64,000 nt of DNA from Christiangramia flava JLT2011 (GCF_001951155.1 NZ_CP016359.1:1760001-1824000); one strand, 5' to 3'; shown: positions 17,680 to 26,621, numbered from the stretch's first letter. Notes: a model not told the origin generated them from the sequence alone. Translations and numbers: made by a program.

Positions 17680-18675
17680 TTAATCCAGTTTGTCTACCAG
17701 TTTATTAAACACCTTCTTAGGGTTTTTTCCCTCGTAGAGAATATTGTATACGGCATTGATAATTGGCGTTTTGGCTTTGAGTTCTTTATTGATCTTAAAT
17801 GCGCTTTCTGTAGCATAATAGCCTTCCGCGACCATACTCATCTCCATTTGAGCACTCTTTACTGTATAACCCTTACCAATCATATTTCCAAACATTCGGT
17901 TGCGACTAAAAATAGAATATCCGGTAACCAGCAGGTCACCCAGATAAGCCGAATCGTTGATATTGCGCTTCATCTTGTGCACTTTTTTGATGAATTTCTT
18001 CATTTCGCGAATGGCATTGCTCATCAAAACGCTCTGAAAGTTGTCGCCATAACCCAGGCCGTGCGCAATCCCGGCAGCGATGGCATAAATATTCTTCAAC
18101 ATCGCGGCATATTCGGTACCAATCACGTCATCACTGATCTTACAGGTGATGTAGTCGCTGGATAGAAATTTGGCAACCAGTTCCGCTTTCTGTTCGTCAT
18201 AACAGGCGACTGTCAAATAGGAAAGTCGTTCCAGTGCCACTTCTTCAGCATGACAGGGCCCGGTAAGCACTCCAATATTTTCCATGGGGACATCAAAATA
18301 CCTGTTGAAATGTTCGCCCACGATCAAACTGCTTTCCGGAACAATTCCCTTAATGGCCGAAAAAACGACTTTATTTTCCAATGGAATTTGTAGCTCGTCC
18401 AGTTCTCTCTTCAGAAATGCGGAAGGGATCGCAAAAATGAGGTAATCTGATTCTTCTACGATCTTATTGATATCATTGCTCAGGTTCAGCTGAGAAACGT
18501 CGAATTCCACAGAACTGAGATAATTGGGATTATGTTCCTGTTTTTTGATGTGTTCCAGTGCGTATACACTGCGCATATACCAGTTCACCTTTTCCAGGTT
18601 TTCACATAACATCTTTACGATCGCGGTAGCCCAACTACCGCCGCCAATTACACCAAATCTGGGAGTTCCTTCCAT
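17680..18675 (-). CDS. gpsA: Glycerol-3-phosphate dehydrogenase [NAD(P)+]
   Basis: 331 residues, the family's normal length. It reduces dihydroxyacetone phosphate to sn-glycerol-3-phosphate for phospholipid synthesis. The N-terminal Rossmann signature GGGSWATA, the second loop FAIPSAFL, the family motif FSAIKGI, GPCHAEEV and the catalytic-domain lysine region EYAAMLKNIYAIAAG are all present. It is monocistronic by appearance, with its own -7 box upstream. Confidence 0.96.
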   Translation of the reverse strand: MEGTPRFGVIGGGSWATAIVKMLCENLEKVNWYMRSVYALEHIKKQEHNPNYLSSVEFDVSQLNLSNDINKIVEESDYLIFAIPSAFLKRELDELQIPLENKVVFSAIKGIVPESSLIVGEHFNRYFDVPMENIGVLTGPCHAEEVALERLSYLTVACYDEQKAELVAKFLSSDYITCKISDDVIGTEYAAMLKNIYAIAAGIAHGLGYGDNFQSVLMSNAIREMKKFIKKVHKMKRNINDSAYLGDLLVTGYSIFSRNRMFGNMIGKGYTVKSAQMEMSMVAEGYYATESAFKINKELKAKTPIINAVYNILYEGKNPKKVFNKLVDKLD

Positions 18676-18693
18676 AGTTTGCTTTTACTCCCT

Positions 18694-18701
18694 CAAAAAT
18701 A
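18694..18701 (-). promoter_or_regulatory. -7 element of gpsA
   Basis: TATTTTTG on the minus strand, 18 bases before the gpsA ATG, matches TAnnTTTG. No clear -33 TTG is seen. Confidence 0.5.
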
Positions 18702-18779
18702 GGCAAATTTCAAGGTTTTTAAAGTTTTATTGGTGTTTTAGTAGATGCGTTGCGTTATTCGTAAAAAAATATGGCTGAA

Positions 18780-18945
18780 AACTTTAACAATAATAATTTC
18801 AAAACATTACAATGCGAGCGAAAGAATGGGCGTTATACTAATGTCTTTTTCCTTCTCAAATAAAAATGAGAAGAAATTTTCTTAGTTTTTTTGGTTGGTT
18901 ATTTAGTTGAAAAAACCGTTTCGCGAGAGGCGGTTTTTTTAATTT
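18780..18945 (+). ncRNA. Candidate small RNA or leader region with two hairpins
   Basis: The space from 18676 to 19035 has no convincing ORF. It holds a perfect 7-bp stem CTTCTCA/TGAGAAG (18852-18858 with 18867-18873) and then a textbook intrinsic terminator AAAAACCG/CGGTTTTT (18911-18918 with 18931-18938, followed by T). No coding gene on the plus strand ends here, so the terminator has no obvious message, which suggests a short untranslated RNA. Its 5' end is not defined by the sequence. The alternative is a leftover terminator. Confidence 0.35.
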
Positions 18946-19035
18946 TTACAGTTTTTGCAAAATTTTAGCAAAGCTGTAAACAATTAACTTCCATTGCTTT
19001 TGTACATTTAACTATAATCAAAATGTAACCAACCA

Positions 19036-19539
19036 ATGGGAATATTCTCCTTTATTAAAGACGCAGGTAAAAAGATTTTTGGAGTAGATAAAGAACGGGC
19101 TACTGATGCCGGCCGAAGTGACAAACTCATTAAAGACGAGAAAAAAGAAAATGAAAAGGCCGCCAAAAAGCTGGAGGAAACAATCAAAGATCTCAACCTG
19201 AAGGTCAAAAACCTGGATATTTTCATTGAAGAAGACATGGCGATCATCTCGGGAAGAGCGCTCGACCAGGCAACCCGGGAAAAAGTGGTGCTCGTCGTTG
19301 GGAATTCTGAAGGTATTGCACAGGTAGATGATAGAATGGATGTGGAAAATATCGAGCCAGAAGCGGTGTTCCATACCGTGGAACGTGGCGATACCCTGAG
19401 CAAAATTTCAAAAGAACATTATGGTGATCCCAATCAATATCCGTTGATTTTTGAAGCGAACAAACCCATGCTTCAGGATCCCGATAAAATATATCCAGGG
19501 CAGGTACTCCGTATTCCGCCTATGGAATCTAAAAGATAA
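19036..19539 (+). CDS. BON and LysM domain protein
   Basis: 167 residues with no signal peptide. An N-terminal amphipathic start (MGIFSFIKDAGKKIFG) leads to a charged helix, a BON-like domain (about 45-108) and a C-terminal LysM domain (about 112-162; HTVERGDTLSKISKEHYG and YPGQVLRIP). This is the layout of the E. coli YgaU/Kbp potassium-binding protein family. A similar role in ion or envelope stress is possible but not shown. The stop codon sits at the left edge of a 134-bp inverted-repeat element. Confidence 0.88.
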   Translation: MGIFSFIKDAGKKIFGVDKERATDAGRSDKLIKDEKKENEKAAKKLEETIKDLNLKVKNLDIFIEEDMAIISGRALDQATREKVVLVVGNSEGIAQVDDRMDVENIEPEAVFHTVERGDTLSKISKEHYGDPNQYPLIFEANKPMLQDPDKIYPGQVLRIPPMESKR

Positions 19540-19672
19540 AAAGACTGTTTAAGAGCTTTGAGGGTATTATACTGAGAGCAGTCGACGTTCTGGGCTTGTA
19601 GTTCCACCATGAAAAAAGTAGGTTCAATCAGCCACCAAGAATATTCAAGAGCAGGTTTTTAAACAGTCTTTT
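19539..19672. repeat. 134-bp element with 14-bp perfect terminal inverted repeats
   Basis: AAAAGACTGTTTAA at 19539-19552 is the exact reverse complement of TTAAACAGTCTTTT at 19659-19672. The 106 bases between have no coding potential. The element fills almost the whole gap between the convergent LysM gene and nadD. It could be a miniature inverted-repeat transposable element (the flanks show TA on both sides, with a one-base slip in the A/T run), or a long-range hairpin RNA acting as a terminator for both genes. Confidence 0.55.
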
Positions 19673-19683
19673 ACCTCTCGGTT

Positions 19684-20268
19684 TTACCGGTAAAAGTTCA
19701 TTTCGTCCAGGTATTCCCATACTTTATTAGGTAGCAATGGCCTTACATTCTTGCCGGCTTTGATGCTGTTGCGAATATGGGTGGCCGAGATCTCAATGAT
19801 CGGGGCGTCGATCATATGGATCCTCGGATGTTTTGCCAGATCTTCAGTATTCGTCTCTTCGGAAATCCTTGGATAAACATAGATCTCATAATTTTCCAAC
19901 AAAACCTCATAATTTTTCCATTTAGGAAGACCCTTCAAGTTGTCCTCTCCCATAATCAGGCAAAATTGTCTTTCGGGGAACTTTTCCTGGAGATGCGCCA
20001 GGGTATTCACCGTGTAATTGGGTTGTGGCAGGGAAAACTCGATATTACTGGGCTGTAATTTCGGGTAATCTTCACAGGCCCGGTAAACCATTTCCAATCG
20101 CTGGTTATTGTCCAGTAAGGTTTTCTTTTTCTTATGCGGATTATGTGGCGTGACCACCAGCCAGATCTCTTCCAGGTCTGAAAATTCAGCTAGGTGATTA
20201 GCAATGATCAGGTGGCCTATATGAATAGGGTTGAACGTGCCGAAAAACAGTCCGGTTTTCTTATGCAT
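19684..20268 (-). CDS. nadD: Nicotinate-nucleotide adenylyltransferase
   Basis: 194 residues. It adenylates nicotinic acid mononucleotide in NAD synthesis. The nucleotidyltransferase signature FGTFNPIHIGH (HxGH) is at residues 9-19 and the second ATP-binding motif is near the end (ISATHIRNSI). It overlaps the gmk stop by 8 bases and is the last gene of yicC-gmk-nadD. Confidence 0.95.
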   Translation of the reverse strand: MHKKTGLFFGTFNPIHIGHLIIANHLAEFSDLEEIWLVVTPHNPHKKKKTLLDNNQRLEMVYRACEDYPKLQPSNIEFSLPQPNYTVNTLAHLQEKFPERQFCLIMGEDNLKGLPKWKNYEVLLENYEIYVYPRISEETNTEDLAKHPRIHMIDAPIIEISATHIRNSIKAGKNVRPLLPNKVWEYLDEMNFYR

Positions 20269-20851
20269 CGCCAGGCTTTACAGCGTTGGTGTAATTGGCT
20301 ACCAGGTCGTAGGCCTCTTTCAGGGCGATATCCAGATTGTTGTTTTCAATGATAAAATCGAATTGTGGCGCGGTAGCCAGTTCAATGGAAGCTTTTGCGA
20401 CCCGCATATTGATCTTGTCTTCGCTCTCGGTCTTTCGTTTTTTCAACCTGATCTTCAGTTCTTCGATACTCGGGGGCTTCACAAAAACGGCAAGCGTGCG
20501 TTCAGGATATATATTCTTGATATCCAGGCCTCCCACCACATCGATATCAAAGATCACGTGCTTGCCTTCTTTCCAGATCCTTTCCACTTCGCTTTTCAGC
20601 GTTCCGTAGAAATTATCACGATAAACCTCTTCCCATTCGAGAAATTCGTCGTTTTTGATCTTTTGCTTGAAGTCTTTCAGATTAAGGAAATAGTAATCTT
20701 TTCCATGAACCTCATTTTCACGGGGTTCTCTGGAAGTTGCCGAAATGGAAAAGTCTAGTTTCAATTCCGGGTGTTTCAATAAATGACGAACAATAGTGGT
20801 TTTTCCTGAACCGGACGGAGCCGAGAACACGATCAGTTTTCCTTCGTTCAT
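20261..20851 (-). CDS. gmk: Guanylate kinase
   Basis: 196 residues. It phosphorylates GMP to GDP with ATP. The P-loop APSGSGKTT is at residues 11-19, and the GMP-binding segment SATSREPRENEVHGKDYYF follows. The start overlaps the yicC stop by one base and its 3' end overlaps nadD by 8, so translation is coupled. Confidence 0.96.
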   Translation of the reverse strand: MNEGKLIVFSAPSGSGKTTIVRHLLKHPELKLDFSISATSREPRENEVHGKDYYFLNLKDFKQKIKNDEFLEWEEVYRDNFYGTLKSEVERIWKEGKHVIFDIDVVGGLDIKNIYPERTLAVFVKPPSIEELKIRLKKRKTESEDKINMRVAKASIELATAPQFDFIIENNNLDIALKEAYDLVANYTNAVKPGDA

Positions 20852-21708
20852 TAAAGTACGTTTAAGATTTGTTCCTTGATTTTTTCCAGTTCATCTTTCA
20901 TCTGCACCACGAGCTGCTGCATGGGTGCGAAATTGGATTTGCTTCCTATGGTGTTGATCTCCCGGCCAATCTCCTGTGAGATAAATGCCAGTTTACGACC
21001 GTTGCTCTCTGAAGAATTGATGGTTTTCAGAAAATAATCCAAATGATTTTCGAGTCTTACTTTTTCTTCAGTAATGTCAAATTTTTCGATATAGTATACG
21101 AGTTCCTGTTCAAATCGATTTTCATCAACCTGTTCCTTGATTTCGTCAATTCCTTTCCGAAGTCTTTCGCGTACCGCTTCCACGCGTTCCGGATCCATTT
21201 CGATCACTTGTTTTAAAAGTTCCTGAATATTATGAATACGAAGTTTCAGGTCTTTTTCAAGGGCTTCTCCCTCATCGTTTCTGAAATTATTGATCTCTTT
21301 CAGGGCATTCTGCACCGCTTCCTCGATCGCTTTGAATTCCTCCTCATCGATCTCTTCGCGCTCTGTTTTCAGGGCATCGGGCATTTTTACGGCCATTTTC
21401 AGCAATTCCACATCGCTGGTGTCTACCAGTTTTTTCAGTTGCTCCATATAGGCTTTAACCACTTCCGTATTCACATTAGTAGAGGTTTGCTCGCCTGTGT
21501 ATTCCACGAAAATTGACAAATCAACCTTGCCGCGACCCAACGAGTTGGAAATAAGCGTGCGCAATTCCAGTTCCTTTTCACGATACTGTGAAGGGATGCG
21601 CGCGTTTAGGTCAAAATTCTTGCTATTGAGCGATTTCAGCTCTACGGTGATCTTTTTGTTGGGAATTTGAGAGATGCTTTTCCCGAAGCCTGTCATGGAT
21701 TGAATCAT
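20851..21708 (-). CDS. YicC/YloC-family endoribonuclease
   Basis: 285 residues with the family start MIQSMTGFGKS, an acidic coiled-coil middle, and the conserved C-terminus FISQEIGREINTIGSKS. YicC proteins are reported endoribonucleases affecting RNA stability. The gene leads the yicC-gmk-nadD operon, an order common in this phylum. It has its own well-formed promoter just upstream. Confidence 0.93.
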   Translation of the reverse strand: MIQSMTGFGKSISQIPNKKITVELKSLNSKNFDLNARIPSQYREKELELRTLISNSLGRGKVDLSIFVEYTGEQTSTNVNTEVVKAYMEQLKKLVDTSDVELLKMAVKMPDALKTEREEIDEEEFKAIEEAVQNALKEINNFRNDEGEALEKDLKLRIHNIQELLKQVIEMDPERVEAVRERLRKGIDEIKEQVDENRFEQELVYYIEKFDITEEKVRLENHLDYFLKTINSSESNGRKLAFISQEIGREINTIGSKSNFAPMQQLVVQMKDELEKIKEQILNVL

Positions 21709-21730
21709 TCCTGCATTTTAAAAGCTTGCG

Positions 21731-21760
21731 CAAAGATAATCAATTCTATAGCACTACCAA
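21731..21760 (-). promoter_or_regulatory. Complete promoter of the yicC-gmk-nadD operon
   Basis: On the minus strand TTG (21760-21758) is followed after 19 bases by TATCTTTG (21738-21731), a full match to the Bacteroidetes -33/-7 consensus. The start codon lies 22 bases further on. Confidence 0.75.
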
Positions 21761-21778
21761 TTGTCAGGAAGACGTGGC

Positions 21779-22735
21779 TTACAGCGAATTCAGAAATTCC
21801 AGGCACCTTTTCTCATGGTAAAAATGAGTTCCGGGAAGCACGAATCCTACGTGCCCGCCATGTTCCGGGGTCTCCAAAAATAGTTCTGCGGAATTTTCTG
21901 CAAGGTGCTGCGGGTAACATGAAGGCGATAAAAAACTGTCATTTTTGGCATTCAGGATCAGGGCTGGTCGCTGCAGGTTTTCCAGGAACTGAAGCGAGCT
22001 GGACTTGTCGTAATAGTCAGCTGCGTTCTCGAAACCATGTGCTCGCGAAGTATAGAGTTCATCGATGTCACGAAGGGAGTTACAGGCTTTGATGGTGTCT
22101 TTGGAAATGTATTCGGGAAATTTTTCTGCCCGCTGCAGCAGGTTTTGTTTCAGGTTTCTTTCAAAACGGCTGGAGTAGATAAAATTTCTCATACGATTGA
22201 TGGCGCCCAGCGAACCCGCAAGGTCACAGGGGACTGAAATTGCCGCCCCGCCAATTATTTCCTTCGGAATACTTCGGTTTTCACCAAGATATTTCAGGCT
22301 GATGTTTCCGCCGAGACTGAAACCGCAAATGGCTATTTTGTCAAATTGTTTTAAATGCAGTACGTGGAGCACTACTTCCGCAAGGTCATCGCTGGCGCCG
22401 GCATGATAACTTCGGAATTTTCGGTTCATCTCCATACTGCAGCCGCGCAAATTCAAGGCTAAGGCAGTCCAGCCGTGCAGATTAAAAATGCGTGCCATTC
22501 CCTTCATGTAAGGTCGGTTGGCATTCCCGGCCAGCCCGTGAAGCAGTATAATGATCTTTTTGCTTCCGAAAACCCTGCTCCATTCGAGGTCCAGGAAATC
22601 GCCGTCACTAAGTTCGAGACGCTCTTTTTCAAATCCCGGATCGGGAACCTGGCGCAAGGTAGCGGCATAGATCGTGGAAATATCAGGATTCCTGAAAATC
22701 CCTTTCGGGTTATAGGTTGACCGAATAATGGGCAT
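21779..22735 (-). CDS. YheT-like alpha/beta hydrolase
   Basis: 318 residues. The oxyanion-hole segment HGLAGN, the nucleophile elbow GFSLGGN, the acid region (LILNAKNDSFLSP) and the His segment HGGHVGF give the catalytic triad of the YheT/EMB8 group of esterases. No signal peptide is seen. Substrate unknown; family members act on carboxylic esters. It is separate from yicC (70-base gap containing the yicC promoter). Confidence 0.88.
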   Translation of the reverse strand: MPIIRSTYNPKGIFRNPDISTIYAATLRQVPDPGFEKERLELSDGDFLDLEWSRVFGSKKIIILLHGLAGNANRPYMKGMARIFNLHGWTALALNLRGCSMEMNRKFRSYHAGASDDLAEVVLHVLHLKQFDKIAICGFSLGGNISLKYLGENRSIPKEIIGGAAISVPCDLAGSLGAINRMRNFIYSSRFERNLKQNLLQRAEKFPEYISKDTIKACNSLRDIDELYTSRAHGFENAADYYDKSSSLQFLENLQRPALILNAKNDSFLSPSCYPQHLAENSAELFLETPEHGGHVGFVLPGTHFYHEKRCLEFLNSL

Positions 22736-22814
22736 ACATCGAATTTAATATAAACTTATCGAAAATTTATTATGCATGCATACTATTAATTGGTAGTTTT
22801 GATAAAAAAGCAGC

Positions 22815-23312
22815 ATGTACAGCAAGCAATTTGAAGTTCGTTGGAGCGATCTTGACGCTAACCGACATCTGGCCAATTCGGCTTATATGAATTTTATGAG
22901 TCATACCCGTATGGGTTTTTTAATGGAAAATGGCTTCGGTCAAAAAGAACTGGCCGCTTACAATCTCGGGCCGGTAGTCTTTTACGAAAGTATTTATTAT
23001 TTCAAGGAGATCTTCGGGGGGCAGCCGGTTACGGTAAGCCTGGAGCTGAAAGGCCTTTCTGAAGATGGAATGTACTTCGAGTTTGTTCATAATATGTACG
23101 ATTATAAAGGCCGTCATTGTGCCTCCTGCGAAATGATGGGCGCCTGGATCGATCTGAAAGCCCGTAAACTGACGGCATTACCAAAGGAGCTGTATCAAAA
23201 GTTCGATTCGATTGAACATTCAGCAGATTTCAGAGTGCTTACCAGTAAAGATACCCGGGCGCATGGAAGAATGCCGCAGGATCTCAGCGCGGAAGAACTT
23301 CAGAATATATAA
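22815..23312 (+). CDS. Hotdog-fold acyl-CoA thioesterase
   Basis: 165 residues of the 4HBT/YbgC type. The signature RWSDLDANRHLANSAYMNF at residues 9-27 holds the catalytic aspartate of the family. It would hydrolyse acyl-CoA or acyl-ACP thioesters; the chain length is unknown. A -7 box TAGTTTTG lies at 22794-22801, 13 bases before the ATG. The next gene follows after 3 bases. Confidence 0.9.
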   Translation: MYSKQFEVRWSDLDANRHLANSAYMNFMSHTRMGFLMENGFGQKELAAYNLGPVVFYESIYYFKEIFGGQPVTVSLELKGLSEDGMYFEFVHNMYDYKGRHCASCEMMGAWIDLKARKLTALPKELYQKFDSIEHSADFRVLTSKDTRAHGRMPQDLSAEELQNI

Positions 23313-23315
23313 AGT

Positions 23316-23945
23316 ATGCACACTGAACTAACAGATGTATGGTACGCCTGTTATGGTTCCAATATCTGCGAAGACCGGTTTTTGTGTTACATCAACGGGG
23401 GAACTCCTGCCGGTGCGAAAAAGCATTTCAAAGGTTGTGAAGATCGAACAAAACCTAAGGATTCCAGGGCATTTACCATTCCGCATGAGGTTTATTTTGC
23501 GAAGGAATCAGCGACCTGGGATGGTGGCGGGATCTGTTTTCTGAATCCGGAGAAAAGCAACAAACAATCCCTTGGAAGGGTTTACCAGATCGGGGTCTCA
23601 CAATTCAAAGACCTAGTGAGGCAGGAGCTTATTTTTGAAGGGGTGATAGAGATCGATTTTGAGGCACTTCGGAAAAATGGTTCTTATAATTGTTTGCCGA
23701 ACGGGCGTTACGGCGAATTGCTGTATCTCGGGGAGCTGGAAGGGAAACCGGTCATTTCTTTTACCAGTCCGCTGTACCTTTCCGAAGAGATCAATGCTCC
23801 AAGCGCGGCGTATTTGAAAACGATCGCCAAAGGTCTTCAAGAGATTTATGATATTGATAAAGAGGGTTTGATCGAATATTTCAGCGAACTGGAAGGGATA
23901 AAAAACACTTCCGCTGCTCCCAAACTTTCTAAGATTCTATCATAA
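23316..23945 (+). CDS. Gamma-glutamylcyclotransferase-like protein
   Basis: 209 residues with the GGCT-like N-terminus: the YGSN motif is at residues 13-16 after a beta strand (VWYACYGSNI), and WDGGGICFLNP follows. Proteins of this fold often bind small ligands or act on gamma-glutamyl amines. The usual catalytic glutamate could not be pinned down by eye. It is the second gene of an operon with the thioesterase. The substrate is unknown. Confidence 0.7.
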   Translation: MHTELTDVWYACYGSNICEDRFLCYINGGTPAGAKKHFKGCEDRTKPKDSRAFTIPHEVYFAKESATWDGGGICFLNPEKSNKQSLGRVYQIGVSQFKDLVRQELIFEGVIEIDFEALRKNGSYNCLPNGRYGELLYLGELEGKPVISFTSPLYLSEEINAPSAAYLKTIAKGLQEIYDIDKEGLIEYFSELEGIKNTSAAPKLSKILS

Positions 23946-24006
23946 GCGGACTCCGGAAAATGGTCATTTTTATGGCCTGTTGCAATATTTTCGGAATATT
24001 GGCAAT

Positions 24007-24446
24007 ATGAACTTTATGACAAAGTTTTCGGAAAGCCAGAAGAATTCTGCTGTTTACGCATTCGGTTTTCTTTTTCACAGTTGCAGCTTGTACCAGTCAG
24101 GATCTGTAAGTTTAAAAATAGCTTCGGAAAAAAGAACTGATGTCAAAATAACCGATACCGCCGGTCGCCGCTTGAAATTTAACTGGAACGAAAAATCTTG
24201 ATACAGTTGTTATGGGATTACGGACGCCTGTTCCACATCTTACCAAAGCTGAAACGTCATGATACCATTCACCTGAAAAAAACCTTGCAGGCTTTGCCCT
24301 TGAGTAAAACGAAATTTCGCCTTCAGAAAAAGAATAAAGAAGTATTATTACTGGCAAATATCGCGATAATAGCCGTTGGGATTGTCGTTGTTCTTAGAGC
24401 ATTAACTGTTCTCACCGGTAGCCCGATCGTAAAGACCTATCACTAA
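24007..24446 (+). pseudogene. Probable frameshifted small lipoprotein gene
   Basis: Two short frames look like pieces of one protein. The first (from 24007, about 64 residues) has a lipobox-like FLFHSC and SVSLKIASEK...VKITDTAGRRLKFNWNEK, then stops at 24201. The second frame, entered near 24195, carries a basic region (PKLKRHDTIHL, KFRLQKKNKE) and a C-terminal transmembrane helix (ANIAIIAVGIVVVLRAL). A small Bacteroidetes lipoprotein with such a beta-rich start and a terminal helix would read through. The signal peptide also looks disturbed: another frame around 24041 reads a better leader ending VAAC. The alternative is two small unrelated genes. Confidence 0.4.
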
Positions 24447-25354
24447 TCAGTCACCGCGGCTTTTTTTGATTTTTTCTTGATGCTAACCATATACACTCCC
24501 ACAAAAACCAGTAGTGCCGCAATGGCTTTGGTCATATTGAGTTCGTCGGCACCCACAGCGATCGCAAAACTGATGGCGATGAGCGGTTGCAAATAGATAA
24601 AAGCGCTGATGGTGGCAGCTGAAAGCTGCTTTAGCGCATAAATATTCAGCAAATAGGTCATGAATGTTGTGCCCAAAACCACATAGCTTAGCTTCCAGAT
24701 CGCATCGAATGGGAGGTTCGCCCAGTCTACCGCGACAAATTCAGAATAGGTTACGGGCAGATTGATGAAAATGGCAATTAAGAACAACCATTTCATCAGG
24801 GTAATGGAATGGTATTTCTGCGTCAGCGGTTTTACCAGTATGAGGTAAAGCCCGTAGGAAAAGGCATTGACGATAAAAAGCATATTTCCAAGCGGAATAT
24901 TCTCCCCATTTCCACCAGTTTCTTTGCTGAAAAGGATCAATACCAGTGCGCCGGCAAGTCCTATGATGATTCCAAGGCTTTTTAGCAGCGTAATGCGTTC
25001 TCCTATAAGAATGGCAGCAAGGATCAGCACCATCACCGGAGAAAGCGTGATGATCACCGAGCTATTGATTGGTGTTGACATGCTCAGTCCCTTGAAAAAA
25101 AACAGCATGTTGATCACCATCCCGAAAATGGCGCAACCTACAATTCTGGGCCAGTCACTGTTCGCGATCTTTTCTTTAGGAGCGAAAAAACTGAGAAGCC
25201 AGAATAGGATGGCGGCCCCGCTTACGCGCAGCAATATGAAGCCGAATGGCTCAATATATAGCGGCATGACACCTTTGGCGATCGTGTGGTTGATGCCGTA
25301 GATAGCGCTCGCACCGAATGCTGCAAGCAAAGCCAGGATCCGGTTGTTAGCCAT
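24443..25354 (-). CDS. EamA-family (DMT) transporter
   Basis: 303 residues, ten predicted transmembrane helices in two EamA halves (about 8-140 and 150-295), with a basic C-terminus (SIKKKSKKAA). Drug/metabolite transporters of this type export amino acids, metabolites or drugs. The substrate cannot be told from sequence. The start overlaps the ArsC-like gene by 8 bases. Confidence 0.92.
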   Translation of the reverse strand: MANNRILALLAAFGASAIYGINHTIAKGVMPLYIEPFGFILLRVSGAAILFWLLSFFAPKEKIANSDWPRIVGCAIFGMVINMLFFFKGLSMSTPINSSVIITLSPVMVLILAAILIGERITLLKSLGIIIGLAGALVLILFSKETGGNGENIPLGNMLFIVNAFSYGLYLILVKPLTQKYHSITLMKWLFLIAIFINLPVTYSEFVAVDWANLPFDAIWKLSYVVLGTTFMTYLLNIYALKQLSAATISAFIYLQPLIAISFAIAVGADELNMTKAIAALLVFVGVYMVSIKKKSKKAAVTD

Positions 25355-25700
25355 GAATCGAGTTTTTGGCTTCCTGGGTGGTTTTAGCAGTATTTCCTAT
25401 GAAAATTTTCTGATCGTTAATGATGACCGGGCGTTTCAGGAACGTATAATGTTCGAGAATAAGCTTTTTGTAATCTTCTTCTTTCAGCTGCTGATCTTTC
25501 AGGTTCCGTTCTTTATACAGCCTGGCTCTGCGGCTGAAAAGCGCTTCGTAACTTCCCGAAAGGTCCTTCATTTTTTCCAGTTGTTCCGCTGTGATCGGGT
25601 CTTTTTTGATATCCTGAAGTATAAAATCAGCCGGAGCTTCGATATCTTTTAAAATACGTTTACAGGTGTCACAGGTGGAGAGGTAGAAAATATGTTGCAT
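25347..25700 (-). CDS. ArsC/Spx-like thioredoxin-fold protein
   Basis: 117 residues from the ATG at 25700; the longer frame adds 18 residues with no family fit. The redox motif CDTC at residues 9-12 and the ending KRPVIINDQKIFIG match the ArsC-like family (arsenate reductase/Spx/YffB). It may reduce a disulfide or bind glutathione. No arsenic resistance genes are nearby, so arsenate reduction is not implied. It is co-transcribed with the EamA transporter (8-base overlap). Confidence 0.85.
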   Translation of the reverse strand: MQHIFYLSTCDTCKRILKDIEAPADFILQDIKKDPITAEQLEKMKDLSGSYEALFSRRARLYKERNLKDQQLKEEDYKKLILEHYTFLKRPVIINDQKIFIGNTAKTTQEAKNSIHG

Positions 25701-25786
25701 GGCCAGAAAGTTTACCAGAAAATTAAAAAGGCAAAGATTGCACTTTTTGAGCAATCCCTGCCTTTAAATCATAAGCTTTTGAAGGC

Positions 25787-26581
25787 TTATGCCTGTTTTT
25801 TAGCCGAAGAAGTTTTTAAAAACTGCTCGATTTCAGATTTTGGATAAACCATTCGGAAATCACCGGCAGCGTAAGGAGCGATCTCGTAAGCATTATAATG
25901 CAGGATGACCTCGCTTTTGGAAAAGCCAATATTTGCTGGCAGGTGAAACTCATCATTTTCAAAGAACATTCCCGTACTGTTGATGTTGGAACCTTCAGGG
26001 ATATGATGCTTTTCACGGAAGCGGTGCTCTACAAAATCCCTGAATTGCGCGGTAAACAGGTCGGTATTCTGAAGTTTTTTCCCGGTTTTGGCATCAAAAT
26101 TCAGGTAATTCACACTTCGGTAACCGTGGGCGCCACCGGTAAACATATCGGTATTGAACTGCAGGCAGATCATGTTTTCATTCTGAAAGAGTGTTTTGCC
26201 GGTAATGGTCGCCTCCCATGGCAATTCATATTCGGGAAATTCTGAAGCGGTTTCCTGGTAGTTGGCGATGAAATTATCAACCAGTTCCTGCGGAGTCTTG
26301 GAACTTGACTCATCCTCGTAATCAACGGTATTCCGAATAAAATTCTGAATGCTTTTATTGATGCGGGCTGCGGCATCATCCTTTCCGAAGGCAATAGGAT
26401 AATTGATGCTGATAAAAGTACATTCGCCCTGTTCCGGCTCGCAATCGTCCAGGCTTTTTTCTAATGTCTTGGAGTTGAAGCTGATAGTTGTGTTCTCGGT
26501 TTCGATCTTTTCATTTTTCTCATCGTTTTTACAGGAAAAAAACAAGCCCGCAACGACAAGAATAATCCATAATTTTCTCAC
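25787..26581 (-). CDS. DUF3298/DUF4163 lipoprotein (RsiV-like domain)
   Basis: About 264 residues from the GTG at 26581, which begins a clear lipoprotein signal (RKLWIILVVAGLFFSC). The longer frame from 26659 puts 26 unlikely residues before it. Residues about 60-260 hold the DUF4163/DUF3298 pair, with EYELPWEATITGK, MFTGGAHGYRSVNYLNFD and LHYNAYEIAPYAAG. RsiV-type domains bind lysozyme in Firmicutes. In Bacteroidetes the role of such lipoproteins is not known. Confidence 0.82.
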   Translation of the reverse strand: MRKLWIILVVAGLFFSCKNDEKNEKIETENTTISFNSKTLEKSLDDCEPEQGECTFISINYPIAFGKDDAAARINKSIQNFIRNTVDYEDESSSKTPQELVDNFIANYQETASEFPEYELPWEATITGKTLFQNENMICLQFNTDMFTGGAHGYRSVNYLNFDAKTGKKLQNTDLFTAQFRDFVEHRFREKHHIPEGSNINSTGMFFENDEFHLPANIGFSKSEVILHYNAYEIAPYAAGDFRMVYPKSEIEQFLKTSSAKKQA

Positions 26582-26621
26582 AGCAATACGTATTAAAATC
26601 TGTATAAAGGTAACGGCAATT

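Noticed and set aside
25347..25700. Arsenate resistance gene
   Set aside because: Only the ArsC-like fold and CxxC are visible, and no ars transporter or regulator is nearby. A Spx/YffB-like role is equally possible.
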